From positions 124,001 to 188,000 of the forward strand of contig NZ_FOBD01000007.1 of the NCBI RefSeq assembly GCF_900109515.1: a stretch of DNA of 64,000 nucleotides, in the 5' to 3' direction. Shown here in pieces: positions 17,534-24,920 of the stretch. How positions within the stretch are numbered: the stretch's first letter is position 1; each line of letters opens with the position of its first letter. The notes below the pieces were generated by a model, which saw only the letters and a program-made list of their open reading frames with translations, was not told where the DNA came from and did not search any database. The translations under genes and the position numbers were made by a program. This DNA comes from Paenibacillus sp. OK003. Lineage in GTDB: Bacteria; Bacillota; Bacilli; Paenibacillales; Paenibacillaceae.

Positions 17534-18602
17534 ATGTATGATGTATTAGTTATCGGGGCCGGGCAAGCAGGCTTGGCGGCAGGTTACGATCTTCAGAGGT
17601 CGGGGCTAACCTTTTTAATCGTTGACGCTGTCTCATCTGTCGGGGAATCTTGGCGTAAACGGTATGATTCCTTGCGTCTTTTTACCCCACGAATGTATGA
17701 CGGATTACCCGGAATGCCTCTTAGTGGAAATAAAAATAGCCTGCCAAGCAAAGATGAAATTGCAGATTATTTTGAAAACTATGCTAAACAAATGGAGCTT
17801 CCAATAAAGTTAAACTGTTTAATCACTCGTCTCTCGAAGCAAGATGAGGTGTACTAAGCTGAAACTAATGATGGAATGATTGAGGCGCGCAATATTATCG
17901 TTGCGACAGGACCTTTCCAGACCAAGAATGTTCCTCATTTTGCGAAGTCATTATCCGAGAATGTAATTCAGCTTCATTCATCAGAGTATAAAAATATTTC
18001 TCAATTGCTTCCTGGAACAACAGTAGTCGTAGGCGGAGGGAATTCAGGTGCCCAAATCGCCGTGGAGTTAGCATCAGATGATAGACAAACCGTATACATA
18101 TCCATAGCTCGAAATATAACCTTTAGGCCTTTGCATATCATGAAACGAAGTATATTCTGGTATTTCGAAAAGCTCGGAGTATTACCTCGGAGTATTACGT
18201 GCAAGTGCAGATGGTATGGTCGGAAAATGGTTACGCAATCAGTCTGAGTACGTATATGGCTATGAGTTAAAAGAGTTGATCACCCAAGGGAAAGTTAACA
18301 AGTGTCCACGTGCTATAAATGCAATAGATAACCGCATCCTATATGAGGATGGGAGTGAGACACCCGTAGACAATATAATCTGGGCGACTGGGTTTAAACG
18401 AAATGATGGTTGGATTGATATCGCTACTGCTTTTGATTCCCAAGGTGAAATTTTACACGAGAGAGGCGTATCACCGGTTGCTGGACTGTACTTTGTAGGG
18501 CTGCCTTGGCAAACATCACGAGGTTCAGCACTGTTGGGATGGGTTAAATACGATGCTCAGAGGATCGTTAATCATGTGATTCAAAGGCAAGATCACCATT
18601 GA
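17534..18602 (+). pseudogene. flavin-dependent monooxygenase (NAD(P)/FAD oxidoreductase), disrupted twice
   Basis: YDVLVIGAGQAGLAAGYDLQ (FAD-binding GxGxxG) and VVVGGGNSGAQIAVELA (NAD(P)H site), with a late NIIWATGFKRNDGWID, identify a CzcO/FMO-like flavoprotein. Two lesions break it. An in-frame TAA at 17855-17857 (one C-to-T change from CAA) interrupts the reading. A 13-bp tandem duplication at 18173-18198 then shifts the frame. Removing one copy restores EKLGVLRASADGMVGKWLRNQ and the reading continues to 18602. GGAG precedes the ATG by 9 bases. The coding region is otherwise well kept, so inactivation is probably recent. Confidence 0.88.
18173..18198 (+). repeat. 13-bp tandem duplication causing a frameshift
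   Basis: CTCGGAGTATTAC occurs twice without a gap (18173-18185, 18186-18198) inside the flavoprotein pseudogene. It is the signature of slippage or a small tandem duplication. Confidence 0.95.
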
Positions 18603-18619
18603 GTAACTCTCGCACACGG

Positions 18620-18650
18620 GAGGCCGTTCCTTCATGGAGCGGCCTCTTTA
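18620..18650 (+). terminator. terminator after the flavoprotein pseudogene
   Basis: GAGGCCG (18620-18626), an inner TCC/GGA pair, CGGCCTC (18640-18646), then TTTACA. It separates the pseudogene from the convergent gene. Confidence 0.7.
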
Positions 18651-18662
18651 CACAATAGGGTC

Positions 18663-19352
18663 TCATTTCGCAACAGTTATTTCAAAAGTAGAGAGATCAT
18701 GATCCTCTACGCTGAAGCGATATTCATATCCATTTCGAACCGTCGCTCCATCAAAATCACTCTGACTTACATCACGATCCAATATGCCCATAACCTGAAT
18801 CACGTCTTGCGCATCATTATACGTGTACTCGCTATTGGTGGTCAGAATAAGTGTAGCGATAGCCGTCAAAAAGATTCCACCTGTTGGTTCGTTGACATCA
18901 CCAGTCCAGTACAGCCTGACTTCTTGCACTTTTTGATCTGAATTTAAAGTACCAACCAATCGTAATTTATCATTGAATACATACTCGAACACGCCAGTGC
19001 TCTGCTCGGAAGAGTCTTTCATATCCAAGCGGGTAATACTCAAACCATTCAGTCGGTATTTGCCCACGGCGCCATTGAACTTGTTTTTGAATTCCACGGT
19101 TGTCATATGGAAGCCAGAGGCATTCGATTCGTGTTTCTCTGTGTGATCTGTCCCAAATGATTGCAGAGGAGTTGAAGGTAAAGTCAACATGCCATACATT
19201 CCGATCGAAGCAATTGCAAAACATGCCGCCGTTAAAATTACATATCTTATCGGTATCCGGTTATGTTTTCGTATGGATAAGATTATCAAAACAACAAATA
19301 CGAAAAAAGCCATAAAGCCTAGGATGAATAGTATTGTAAACAGATATTGCAA
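18663..19352 (-). CDS. hypothetical membrane-anchored protein
   Basis: Two N-terminal membrane segments (about residues 2-27 and 37-57) are followed by an extracytoplasmic domain of about 170 residues (FNGAVGKYRLNGLSITRLDMKD..., DKLRLVGTLNSDQKVQEVRLYW). I do not recognise the family. The start matters: an upstream ATG at 19391 overlaps a perfect minus-strand TATAAT (19390-19395). The TTG at 19352, preceded by GAGGTGA, is therefore the likely start and gives 229 residues. It is monocistronic. Confidence 0.65.
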   Translation of the reverse strand: MQYLFTILFILGFMAFFVFVVLIILSIRKHNRIPIRYVILTAACFAIASIGMYGMLTLPSTPLQSFGTDHTEKHESNASGFHMTTVEFKNKFNGAVGKYRLNGLSITRLDMKDSSEQSTGVFEYVFNDKLRLVGTLNSDQKVQEVRLYWTGDVNEPTGGIFLTAIATLILTTNSEYTYNDAQDVIQVMGILDRDVSQSDFDGATVRNGYEYRFSVEDHDLSTFEITVAK

Positions 19353-19389
19353 ATTCTCACCTCGTAATGCATCGTTATTTCGTACTCTC

Positions 19390-19418
19390 ATTATAATGTT
19401 CCTTTGGGAAACTTTAAA
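19390..19418 (-). promoter_or_regulatory. sigma-A promoter of the hypothetical membrane gene
   Basis: On the minus strand TTTAAA (19418-19413), a 17-base spacer and TATAAT (19395-19390). It puts the transcript start near 19383, downstream of the competing ATG at 19391. Confidence 0.6.
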
Positions 19419-19465
19419 CCAGTACGCGTCTCTTTAAAAAATAGGGACAGTGGAGCGAGCAGACT

Positions 19466-19509
19466 AAAAAGATGACTCCTGTGCAGCACGTGCTGCACAG
19501 GAGTCATCT
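19466..19509 (-). terminator. 40-bp perfect palindrome acting as terminator
   Basis: Positions 19470-19509 form a perfect 40-bp palindrome (arm AGATGACTCCTGTGCAGCAC). Reading on the minus strand it is followed by TTTTT. It lies 60 bases after the stop of the minus-strand YuzF-like gene, so termination is the likely role. The near-absence of a loop is unusual. Confidence 0.75.
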
Positions 19510-19571
19510 CTTAGGTGTGGTCTGATCCTCCATTTTAAGAGGCGTTCGGTTCGATAGCCCTCAATCGGTAT

Positions 19572-19835
19572 TTAGTCAGGCATAATCCAGACGATTTCGG
19601 CAATGCGCACGAAGAATTTTCTGTTTCTTTCCTCCAGTACAACATGGTCATGTTTAACCGCGACCACACATCCATCCAGTCTGCCGCGAGTCGTTTCCAG
19701 GATAACTACTTTTCCCACCAGGGACATCAGACTTTCGACTACGCAATGATCCACTGGATGAACGACAATGTTATGTGGCATGTGCGGTACATAATGTGAG
19801 TTGACCATTGGATGCATCATTGGATAATTATTCAA
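19572..19835 (-). CDS. YuzF-like protein (DUF2642)
   Basis: The C-terminal half, LVGKVVILETTRGRLDGCVVAVKHDHVVLEE with RKFFVRIAEIVWIMP, is a small SH3/Sm-like beta domain typical of DUF2642 proteins such as B. subtilis YuzF. The N-terminus is rich in His, Met and Pro (MMHPMVNSHYVPHMPHN). The apparent TTG start at 19850 lies inside the GGGAGG ribosome site; the TTG at 19835, seven bases after it, is preferred and gives 87 residues. Related proteins are often spore-associated, but no function is established here. Confidence 0.75.
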   Translation of the reverse strand: MNNYPMMHPMVNSHYVPHMPHNIVVHPVDHCVVESLMSLVGKVVILETTRGRLDGCVVAVKHDHVVLEERNRKFFVRIAEIVWIMPD

Positions 19836-20000
19836 GAAAAAACCTCCCAAATCATTTATACGGCATTCTATGCGATTGCCTACCCAAACGACTGGGCGTT
19901 TGACCTGAAATCCATCATTTTAAAATTCCAACAAGGCAAATCGCTTGTCAATAGGTCAACATGTAACATCATTTCTTCCATTTATTTTACAAATGGTGCG

Positions 20001-20038
20001 ATACTCTCTCACAATCCGTCTGTAAAATTAGAGAGTAT
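20001..20038 (+). promoter_or_regulatory. inverted repeat upstream of nucB
   Basis: ATACTCTC (20001-20008) and GAGAGTAT (20031-20038) flank a 22-base AT-rich loop, ending about 12 bases before the nucB ribosome binding site. It could be an operator or a leader hairpin. No sporulation-sigma promoter could be assigned with confidence. Confidence 0.35.
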
Positions 20039-20062
20039 TTAACATTATTTGGAGGTGTTAGA

Positions 20063-20482
20063 ATGGTTAAGAAGTGGTGTATGCTTGTCCTTATTTTCGT
20101 TATGGCTTTATCTGGAAGTGTATATGTACAGCCCTCTTCGACAGTCCAAGGTGCTGCTACCACATACACGTTGACCTTCCCGATGGATCGTTACCCGGAG
20201 ACAGGGGCACATATCCGTGACGCCATCGCAGCAGGACATTCGGCAGTTTGTACCATTGACCGGGATGGGGCGGATGCCAATCGCAGAGAGTCGCTGAAAG
20301 GCTATCCGACCAAGACGGGTTATGACCGGGATGAATGGCCGATGGCGATGTGTGAAGAAGGTGGCGCGGGCGCAGATATCAGATACATAAGTCCAAGTGA
20401 TAACAGGGGAGCTGGCTCCTGGGTGGGCAATCAGTTGGAGCAGTATGCCGATGGAACAAGGGTCAAGTTTACAGTGAAATGA
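20063..20482 (+). CDS. nucB: secreted sporulation nuclease NucB
   Basis: A 139-residue protein with a signal peptide ([20 protein letters not shown], cleavage near residues 31-33) and the NucB/DNase domain. Key motifs are [32 protein letters not shown] (the catalytic D-R-D-E-W-P segment) and [19 protein letters not shown]. subtilis NucB is an extracellular DNase made by the mother cell that degrades DNA and disperses biofilms. GGAGG precedes the ATG. It is monocistronic. Confidence 0.95.
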   Translation: MVKKWCMLVLIFVMALSGSVYVQPSSTVQGAATTYTLTFPMDRYPETGAHIRDAIAAGHSAVCTIDRDGADANRRESLKGYPTKTGYDRDEWPMAMCEEGGAGADIRYISPSDNRGAGSWVGNQLEQYADGTRVKFTVK

Positions 20483-20604
20483 ATGAAGCACTGCCGGCGT
20501 TTTAGCCAGGAGTATATCCAAGCCATGGCTAGGGCGCTTAATCCTTCATGGGAGCAATGAAAGTCTCCGGAGTTGTCCATAAAATTTGATGTTCTTTTCA
20601 TCTT

Positions 20605-20716
20605 CATTTCAGATTCCGTTAAGGTAGTAGGGGTAAGATAAGTCTTGTAAACCCCTTCTCGTGTTAAATAGATGTGTGACTAGCCCCGTCGGATCGTCCG
20701 GCGGGGCACTTTTTTC
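20605..20716 (+). ncRNA. putative small RNA with C-rich segment, copy 1
   Basis: A ~110-nt element shared with 23494-23604. The two match at TTAAGGTAG, GTAAGATAA, TCTTGTAAACCCCTTCTCG and ATAGATGTGTGACT. It ends in an intrinsic terminator, GCCCCGTCGGA (20683-20693) with TCCGGCGGGGC (20697-20707), then TTTTTT. CCCCTTCTC is complementary to Shine-Dalgarno-like GAGAAGGGG, as in RsaE/RoxS-type riboregulators. No ORF fits. The 5' end is not determined; TAAGAT at 20634-20639 could be a -10. Confidence 0.65.
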
Positions 20717-20780
20717 TTCATTTCATCGGTTGATGGTATGATAGATAAATACATAAATGCTAGTAACGGAGGGATGGTTC

Positions 20781-21692
20781 GTGGACCCCAGCCTGCATCC
20801 GCTGTTCAGACCCATTCAGATAAATGGGACAGATCGGAACACGTATTATATTGAACAAATACCTTCTATTTCCCTAATGGCTCATGTAGCCTGTTATTGG
20901 GAATCGGGTTCTATTCCGCACACGGGAGAGCAAGATCAGGAAACTATATCAGTACCGGCTCGGGTATTACCGGATGGCTGCACGGACATGCTGATTACAT
21001 ACGACGCGGTCCGTTCGGTTCATACCTATGCATACTGTGGCAATTATTCGCATCCGTTCGCTGCGCCTGAGGCATCCGATGTAAGTCCTTCCGCCGATTA
21101 TACATTTGGCGTACGTTTTTTTCCGGGTGGGGCGTACGTCTTTCATGGTTTGCCATTGGAAGGATTTACGGACATGCGAATTCCGCTTGAGGAATGTTGG
21201 CCAGTCAGGTTGAATGAGCTTCAGGAGCGGATGGCTGGAACAAGAACCTTTGAAGAACGGGGGGAGGTAATGAATGCCTATCTGAGTCCACTATCCGTGC
21301 AAACCAATACATACGAGACTGATTTGATGAAAAACGTGCTGCATCGTATCTTTATCGATGGGGGACGTATGAGCGTCAGTGAGCTGGCCATGCGAGAAGT
21401 TGTCAGTGAACGCCAGCTGCATCGGAAGTTTGCAGAATGGATCGGAATCAGTCCGAAGCGATTCAGTGAGGTGGTTCGTTTTCACCGTGTACTGGGCAGT
21501 ATTCATCAGGGGCATACGGCGGACGGGGCAGCGCTGGCCCTGAATCATGGTTTTTTTGACCAAGCCCACTTGATTCGTCAATTCCGCAAGTTTTATGGAG
21601 AAACTCCGCTGACCGCTGCCAAAGAACATCAACAAAGGTTGTCCGATTTGTACAATAAGTCGATTGCCCCTTCCGGTATACTGAAATCGTGA
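20781..21692 (+). CDS. AraC-family transcriptional regulator
   Basis: The N-terminal ~190 residues form a sensor of the type often annotated DUF6597 (SISLMAHVACYWESGS, RVLPDGCTDMLITYD). The C-terminus is an AraC double helix-turn-helix (MSVSELAMREVVSERQLHRKFAEWIGISPKRFSEVVRFHRVL ... FFDQAHLIRQFRKFYGETPL). GGAGGG lies 8 bases before the GTG at 20781, giving 303 residues; the ATG at 20757 is upstream of that site and unlikely. The DinB-like gene follows after 26 bases and is the likely target or operon partner. Confidence 0.85.
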   Translation: MDPSLHPLFRPIQINGTDRNTYYIEQIPSISLMAHVACYWESGSIPHTGEQDQETISVPARVLPDGCTDMLITYDAVRSVHTYAYCGNYSHPFAAPEASDVSPSADYTFGVRFFPGGAYVFHGLPLEGFTDMRIPLEECWPVRLNELQERMAGTRTFEERGEVMNAYLSPLSVQTNTYETDLMKNVLHRIFIDGGRMSVSELAMREVVSERQLHRKFAEWIGISPKRFSEVVRFHRVLGSIHQGHTADGAALALNHGFFDQAHLIRQFRKFYGETPLTAAKEHQQRLSDLYNKSIAPSGILKS

Positions 21693-21718
21693 GAATAATA
21701 GTAAAGGAGATATCATAT

Positions 21719-22207
21719 ATGAATGGAACTATGCAAATGCGGGATCATCTGCTCAATGAATTGGAGACGGGAGTACGTACGGGGGCGAGCCTGATTCGTC
21801 TGATCCGTCCAGAGGATTGGGCTTACCGCCCGCAGGACAATATGCGTTCACTGGTGGAACTGGTCCATCATTTTATTCAGATCACGGCATCGGACCTTGC
21901 CATTATGCAGGAGAAGAACGAAGCCGAGGTTGGTGAGGTAGAGAATAGTCTGTCAGGGATCGAGGATATTGAAAAATTGGAGGCAACACTTTGGGGGAAT
22001 TTGGAGTCCTACAAAGCTTATATTGTATCACTGAGCGAAGAAGATCTGTTGAATCGTTCAACCAAAGCTTTCTATATGGAGCACGGTCATTTGCAGGCTC
22101 AATGGCAGATTGAAACGCTAACGCATGTGTTCCATCACCGTTCACAGTTGTATAATTACCTGAAACAGCAAGGGCATGAGTTGAACTTTTTCATGCTGTA
22201 CGCTTAA
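21719..22207 (+). CDS. DinB-fold (YfiT-like) metal-binding protein
   Basis: A 162-residue four-helix-bundle protein: MRDHLLNELETGVRTGASLIRLI, RSLVELVHHFIQITASDLA and TLTHVFHHRSQLYNYLKQQGH. The conserved His residues in the second and last helices fit the DinB metal triad. Proteins of this fold include bacillithiol S-transferases and many of unknown function. AAAGGAG lies before the ATG at 21719. It forms a probable operon with the AraC regulator and ends at a strong terminator. Confidence 0.85.
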   Translation: MNGTMQMRDHLLNELETGVRTGASLIRLIRPEDWAYRPQDNMRSLVELVHHFIQITASDLAIMQEKNEAEVGEVENSLSGIEDIEKLEATLWGNLESYKAYIVSLSEEDLLNRSTKAFYMEHGHLQAQWQIETLTHVFHHRSQLYNYLKQQGHELNFFMLYA

Positions 22208-22236
22208 TCATCTTAGAGTATAAGTTTTGTGTAATT

Positions 22237-22268
22237 GGCTCCGCCTAATGACTGGCGGGGCTTTTTTT
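22237..22268 (+). terminator. terminator after the dinB-like gene
   Basis: GGCTCCGCC (22237-22245) with GGCGGGGC, an 8-base loop, then TTTTTTTG. Confidence 0.88.
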
Positions 22269-22384
22269 GTGTCTAGTATTCTAGCATCTCTATTAAAATG
22301 GACGTTATCGCGCGGTCAATCTACCGTTACATTAATAGATTCCAAGCATAGAATACCGTATCAAAGCAAAAGGAGGTGATTTCC

Positions 22385-22672
22385 ATGGCCATCCTTTTAC
22401 CACAGCAAATTTATTCTTTGGCTGCAAGCGTGGGTGAATCGTTTTATGAAAACCTGGCTGGAGGCACGAATGCCAGCATCACAGTGAACAATTTTGGTCC
22501 TGCCCCGGTAGATCTGGTTGTGACTCGTGTTAACGCTCCAGTGATCACGTATATGATCCCAGCTGACAACAGCCTTACGTTGTCTGTTGATTTGCTGCTT
22601 GTAGCTGCACTGTTGACTACTGCCGCAGGTGCTTCAACAGGCACGATTCAAATCGCGATATCTGATTTCTAA
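22385..22672 (+). CDS. small beta-rich protein, possible appendage/coat-type subunit
   Basis: A 95-residue protein without signal peptide or cysteine: MAILLPQQIYSLAASVGESF, then alternating beta-like strands ASITVNNFGPAPVDLVVTRV, PVITYMIPADNSLTLSVD and a last strand STGTIQIAISDF. An unusually strong AAAGGAGGTGAT site precedes the ATG, so high expression is likely. The size, the alternating hydrophobic pattern and the terminal strand recall single-domain jelly-roll subunits such as DUF3992 endospore appendage proteins. I cannot confirm homology. It is monocistronic with a strong terminator. Confidence 0.7.
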   Translation: MAILLPQQIYSLAASVGESFYENLAGGTNASITVNNFGPAPVDLVVTRVNAPVITYMIPADNSLTLSVDLLLVAALLTTAAGASTGTIQIAISDF

Positions 22673-22692
22673 TGAATGTAGCGTGCTTTGTG

Positions 22693-22738
22693 AACCTCTG
22701 TCGGACATGTTGTCTGCAGAGGTTTTTCTTTTTTTTAT
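22693..22738 (+). terminator. terminator of the small beta-rich gene
   Basis: AACCTCTG (22693-22700) with CAGAGGTT (22717-22724) and an inner GACA/TGTC pair, followed by TTTCTTTTTTTT. Confidence 0.92.
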
Positions 22739-22861
22739 GGTGCTGACATCACTGATCTAATAGGTTTAGATCATAATTTTGTTTACATAGGCTACCATTC
22801 GAGTAATTTATATTAGAAACAGCATACAGACTGATGTTGTGAAACAGGAGGGTATTGGACG

Positions 22862-23382
22862 ATGAACAGAACAACGTTTCTTGAAAGCGAGCGGCTTGTA
22901 TTCTCGACATGGAGTGAAGAAGACCGTGCTCTGGCGGCAGCTCTATGGGGAGATCATGAGGTAACGAAGTGGATCAGTAGCAAGGGATTTCTGAGCGAGG
23001 ATGAAGTGGAAGCGCGGTTGACGCAGGAATAAAAAGGCAAGAGGACGCGGGAATGCAATACTGGCCACTGTTTGAGAAAGATTCGGAAGTATTTGTCGGT
23101 TGCTGCGGCTTGCGTCCATATTCTCCGGAAGAAGAGATATACGAATTGGGATTTCATCTTACCCGAGATTACTGGGGCAAAGGCTACGCTATGGAGGCGG
23201 CACGGGCGGTGATTGACTATGCATTTGGCGAACTGAAGGTGAAAGCTTTGTTTGCCAGGCATCACCCGGATAATGAAGTGTCACGCCACATGCTGTCCAA
23301 GCTGGGCTTCGAATATGTACGGGATGAGCGTTATGAACCGACAGGGCTGATGCACCCGTCCTATTTGCTGAAAAAGGAATAA
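22862..23382 (+). pseudogene. GNAT acetyltransferase with frameshift
   Basis: The first part reads MNRTTFLESERLVFSTWSEEDR...ARLTQE and stops at TAA. Reading resumes one frame over as KRQEDAGMQYWPLFEKDSEVFVGCCGLRPY and continues through the acetyl-CoA site TRDYWGKGYAMEAARAVIDYAF to 23382. Adding one A in GGAATAAAAAGG (about 23026-23037) would restore one continuous RimJ/RimL-like protein of about 173 residues. AGGAGG precedes the ATG. Because the lesion touches an A-run, a sequencing error or phase variation is possible. Confidence 0.82.
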
Positions 23383-23493
23383 ATATGTTCCACATTCAGG
23401 GCAGCACAACGTCTTTAAATATATAGCTTGAATGATGGAAAGAAGCGGTGACCATTATTTTTTGGGAAATGGGTTTTCATCGTTTTTTTATTT

Positions 23494-23604
23494 CATTTTC
23501 AGCTTCTATTAAGGTAGCAGAGGTAAGATAATTCTTGTAAACCCCTTCTCGTGTTAGATAGATGTGTGACTGACCTCGCCGGACGCCGGTGAGGTATTTT
23601 TTTG
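23494..23604 (+). ncRNA. putative small RNA with C-rich segment, copy 2
   Basis: Second copy of the element at 20605-20716, with TCTTGTAAACCCCTTCTCG at the same relative place. Its terminator is ACCTCGCCGG (23573-23582), loop ACG, CCGGTGAGGT, then ATTTTTTT. The stem sequence differs from copy 1 but pairs just as fully. This is covariation and argues for a functional RNA rather than a passive repeat. The stretch 23383-23683 holds nothing else apart from AT-rich sequence before the next promoter. Confidence 0.65.
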
Positions 23605-23635
23605 CTTGTTTTTATAAATGTATATAAAACAAACA

Positions 23636-23713
23636 TAAACAAAAATAAATAAAAATAAATAAAGTATATTTATCTGTGAAATGTTGACTTTTAAAGATAA
23701 ACAAAGGTATAAT
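23636..23713 (+). promoter_or_regulatory. sigma-A promoter of rhaD with phased A-tracts
   Basis: TTGACT (23684-23689), an 18-base spacer and perfect TATAAT (23708-23713). Just upstream, three 10-bp units (ATAAACAAAA, ATAAATAAAA, ATAAATAAAG) repeat with helical phasing, as in an UP element or bent DNA. This should be a strong promoter unless repressed. Confidence 0.7.
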
Positions 23714-23781
23714 AAATGTGAAAAAAGGAACTTACTATGTGCGTGACGAGCATTTTATTTTTTTATCATGAGGAGAGAATG

Positions 23782-24636
23782 ATGATGAACGTGACCCTTA
23801 CCAATGAAACAACGCAGGCGGCGGGCTTCCATATCCCATTTGTCCGTGAGATGGCGGAGATTACTCAACATATGTGGAAAAACGGGTGGGATGAACGAAA
23901 TGGTGGCAATGTCAGCTATTTGCTGGAGAAAGAGGAAGTCGCCCAATACATCGATGTTAACCATGTTATTCGCAAGATCAAACCTGCATTTTCGATGCAT
24001 GAGCTGGCAGGAAAGTATTTTATCGTGACCGCTTCGGGCAAATATTTCAAAAATGTATTGGCTGATCCAGAGAGTAATCTGGGGGTCTTGCGTGTATCGG
24101 ATGATGGACAGGAGCTGGAAGTGCTGTGGGGACTAAAGTCGGGGGCCAATCCGACCAGTGAATTACCTACCCATTTTATGAGCCATATCGAACGTCTGAA
24201 AGTCGACCCGAAACACCGGGTTGTGATGCACAACCATGCGACCAATGTGCTTGCAATGACCTTTATACATGAGTTGGATGAAATGAAATTTACAAAGACG
24301 CTGTGGCAGATGTGTACGGAATGCGTTGTCGTATTTCCTGACGGTGTTGGTATTATTCCGTGGATGGTGCCTGGATCGAATGAAATCGGACGGGAAACGG
24401 CTAAGAAAATGAAGGAATACCACGCGGTCATCTGGCCGCAGCACGGGATTTTTGGAACGGGTACAACGATTGATGAAGCTTTTGGCCTTATAGAGACTAT
24501 TGAGAAAGCGGCTCAGGTGTATATGCTGGTTGCAGGCCATGAGATCAGACAGAGAATTACGGATGAGCAGCTAGCTACATTGGCCCAAGCTTTCGGTGTC
24601 ACTCCACGTCCTGGTATATTGGGCATAGAAGTTTGA
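23782..24636 (+). CDS. rhaD: rhamnulose-1-phosphate aldolase (class II)
   Basis: A class II aldolase/adducin-fold protein of about 284 residues. Landmarks are the N-terminal [28 protein letters not shown], the metal-binding [17 protein letters not shown] (H-x-H) and [30 protein letters not shown] with a further His. Size and motifs fit RhaD, which cleaves L-rhamnulose-1-phosphate to dihydroxyacetone phosphate and L-lactaldehyde with Zn2+. Three ATGs (23779, 23782, 23785) follow AGGAGAG; the middle one is chosen arbitrarily. No rhaA, rhaB or rhamnose regulator is adjacent. L-fuculose-phosphate aldolase is a less likely alternative. Confidence 0.85.
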   Translation: MMNVTLTNETTQAAGFHIPFVREMAEITQHMWKNGWDERNGGNVSYLLEKEEVAQYIDVNHVIRKIKPAFSMHELAGKYFIVTASGKYFKNVLADPESNLGVLRVSDDGQELEVLWGLKSGANPTSELPTHFMSHIERLKVDPKHRVVMHNHATNVLAMTFIHELDEMKFTKTLWQMCTECVVVFPDGVGIIPWMVPGSNEIGRETAKKMKEYHAVIWPQHGIFGTGTTIDEAFGLIETIEKAAQVYMLVAGHEIRQRITDEQLATLAQAFGVTPRPGILGIEV

Positions 24637-24682
24637 CGGATCGAAATCGTATAAAAGAAAGAGCTACAACACAGTCTAATAT

Positions 24683-24728
24683 GAATGGTCTTTGGTTTAT
24701 TAAACCAAAGGCCATTTCCTTTTTTTCA
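24683..24728 (+). terminator. terminator of rhaD
   Basis: A nearly perfect palindrome, AATGGTCTTTGGTTTA with TAAACCAAAGGCCATT (one G-U pair), then TTCCTTTTTTTC. Confidence 0.9.
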
Positions 24729-24920
24729 GCGAACAAACGCCATTTTGGTTCAAAAACGTTCAAAAAACTGATAAAGCGCGGCTTTGTTATCGATTATTGA
24801 ATCGTAGAATGCATTATCACACGCTGGCGAAATTCGGGTGAAATGACGTATTGTCAATGGCTCGGCGATTTTGCATAATAACAATGCTTCACAGATGAAA
24901 GACGGAAGGAAGTTATGATC

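Noticed and set aside
24729..24920. c-di-AMP (ydaO) riboswitch before kimA
   Set aside because: Expected from B. subtilis, but the conserved words of the motif could not be found by eye.
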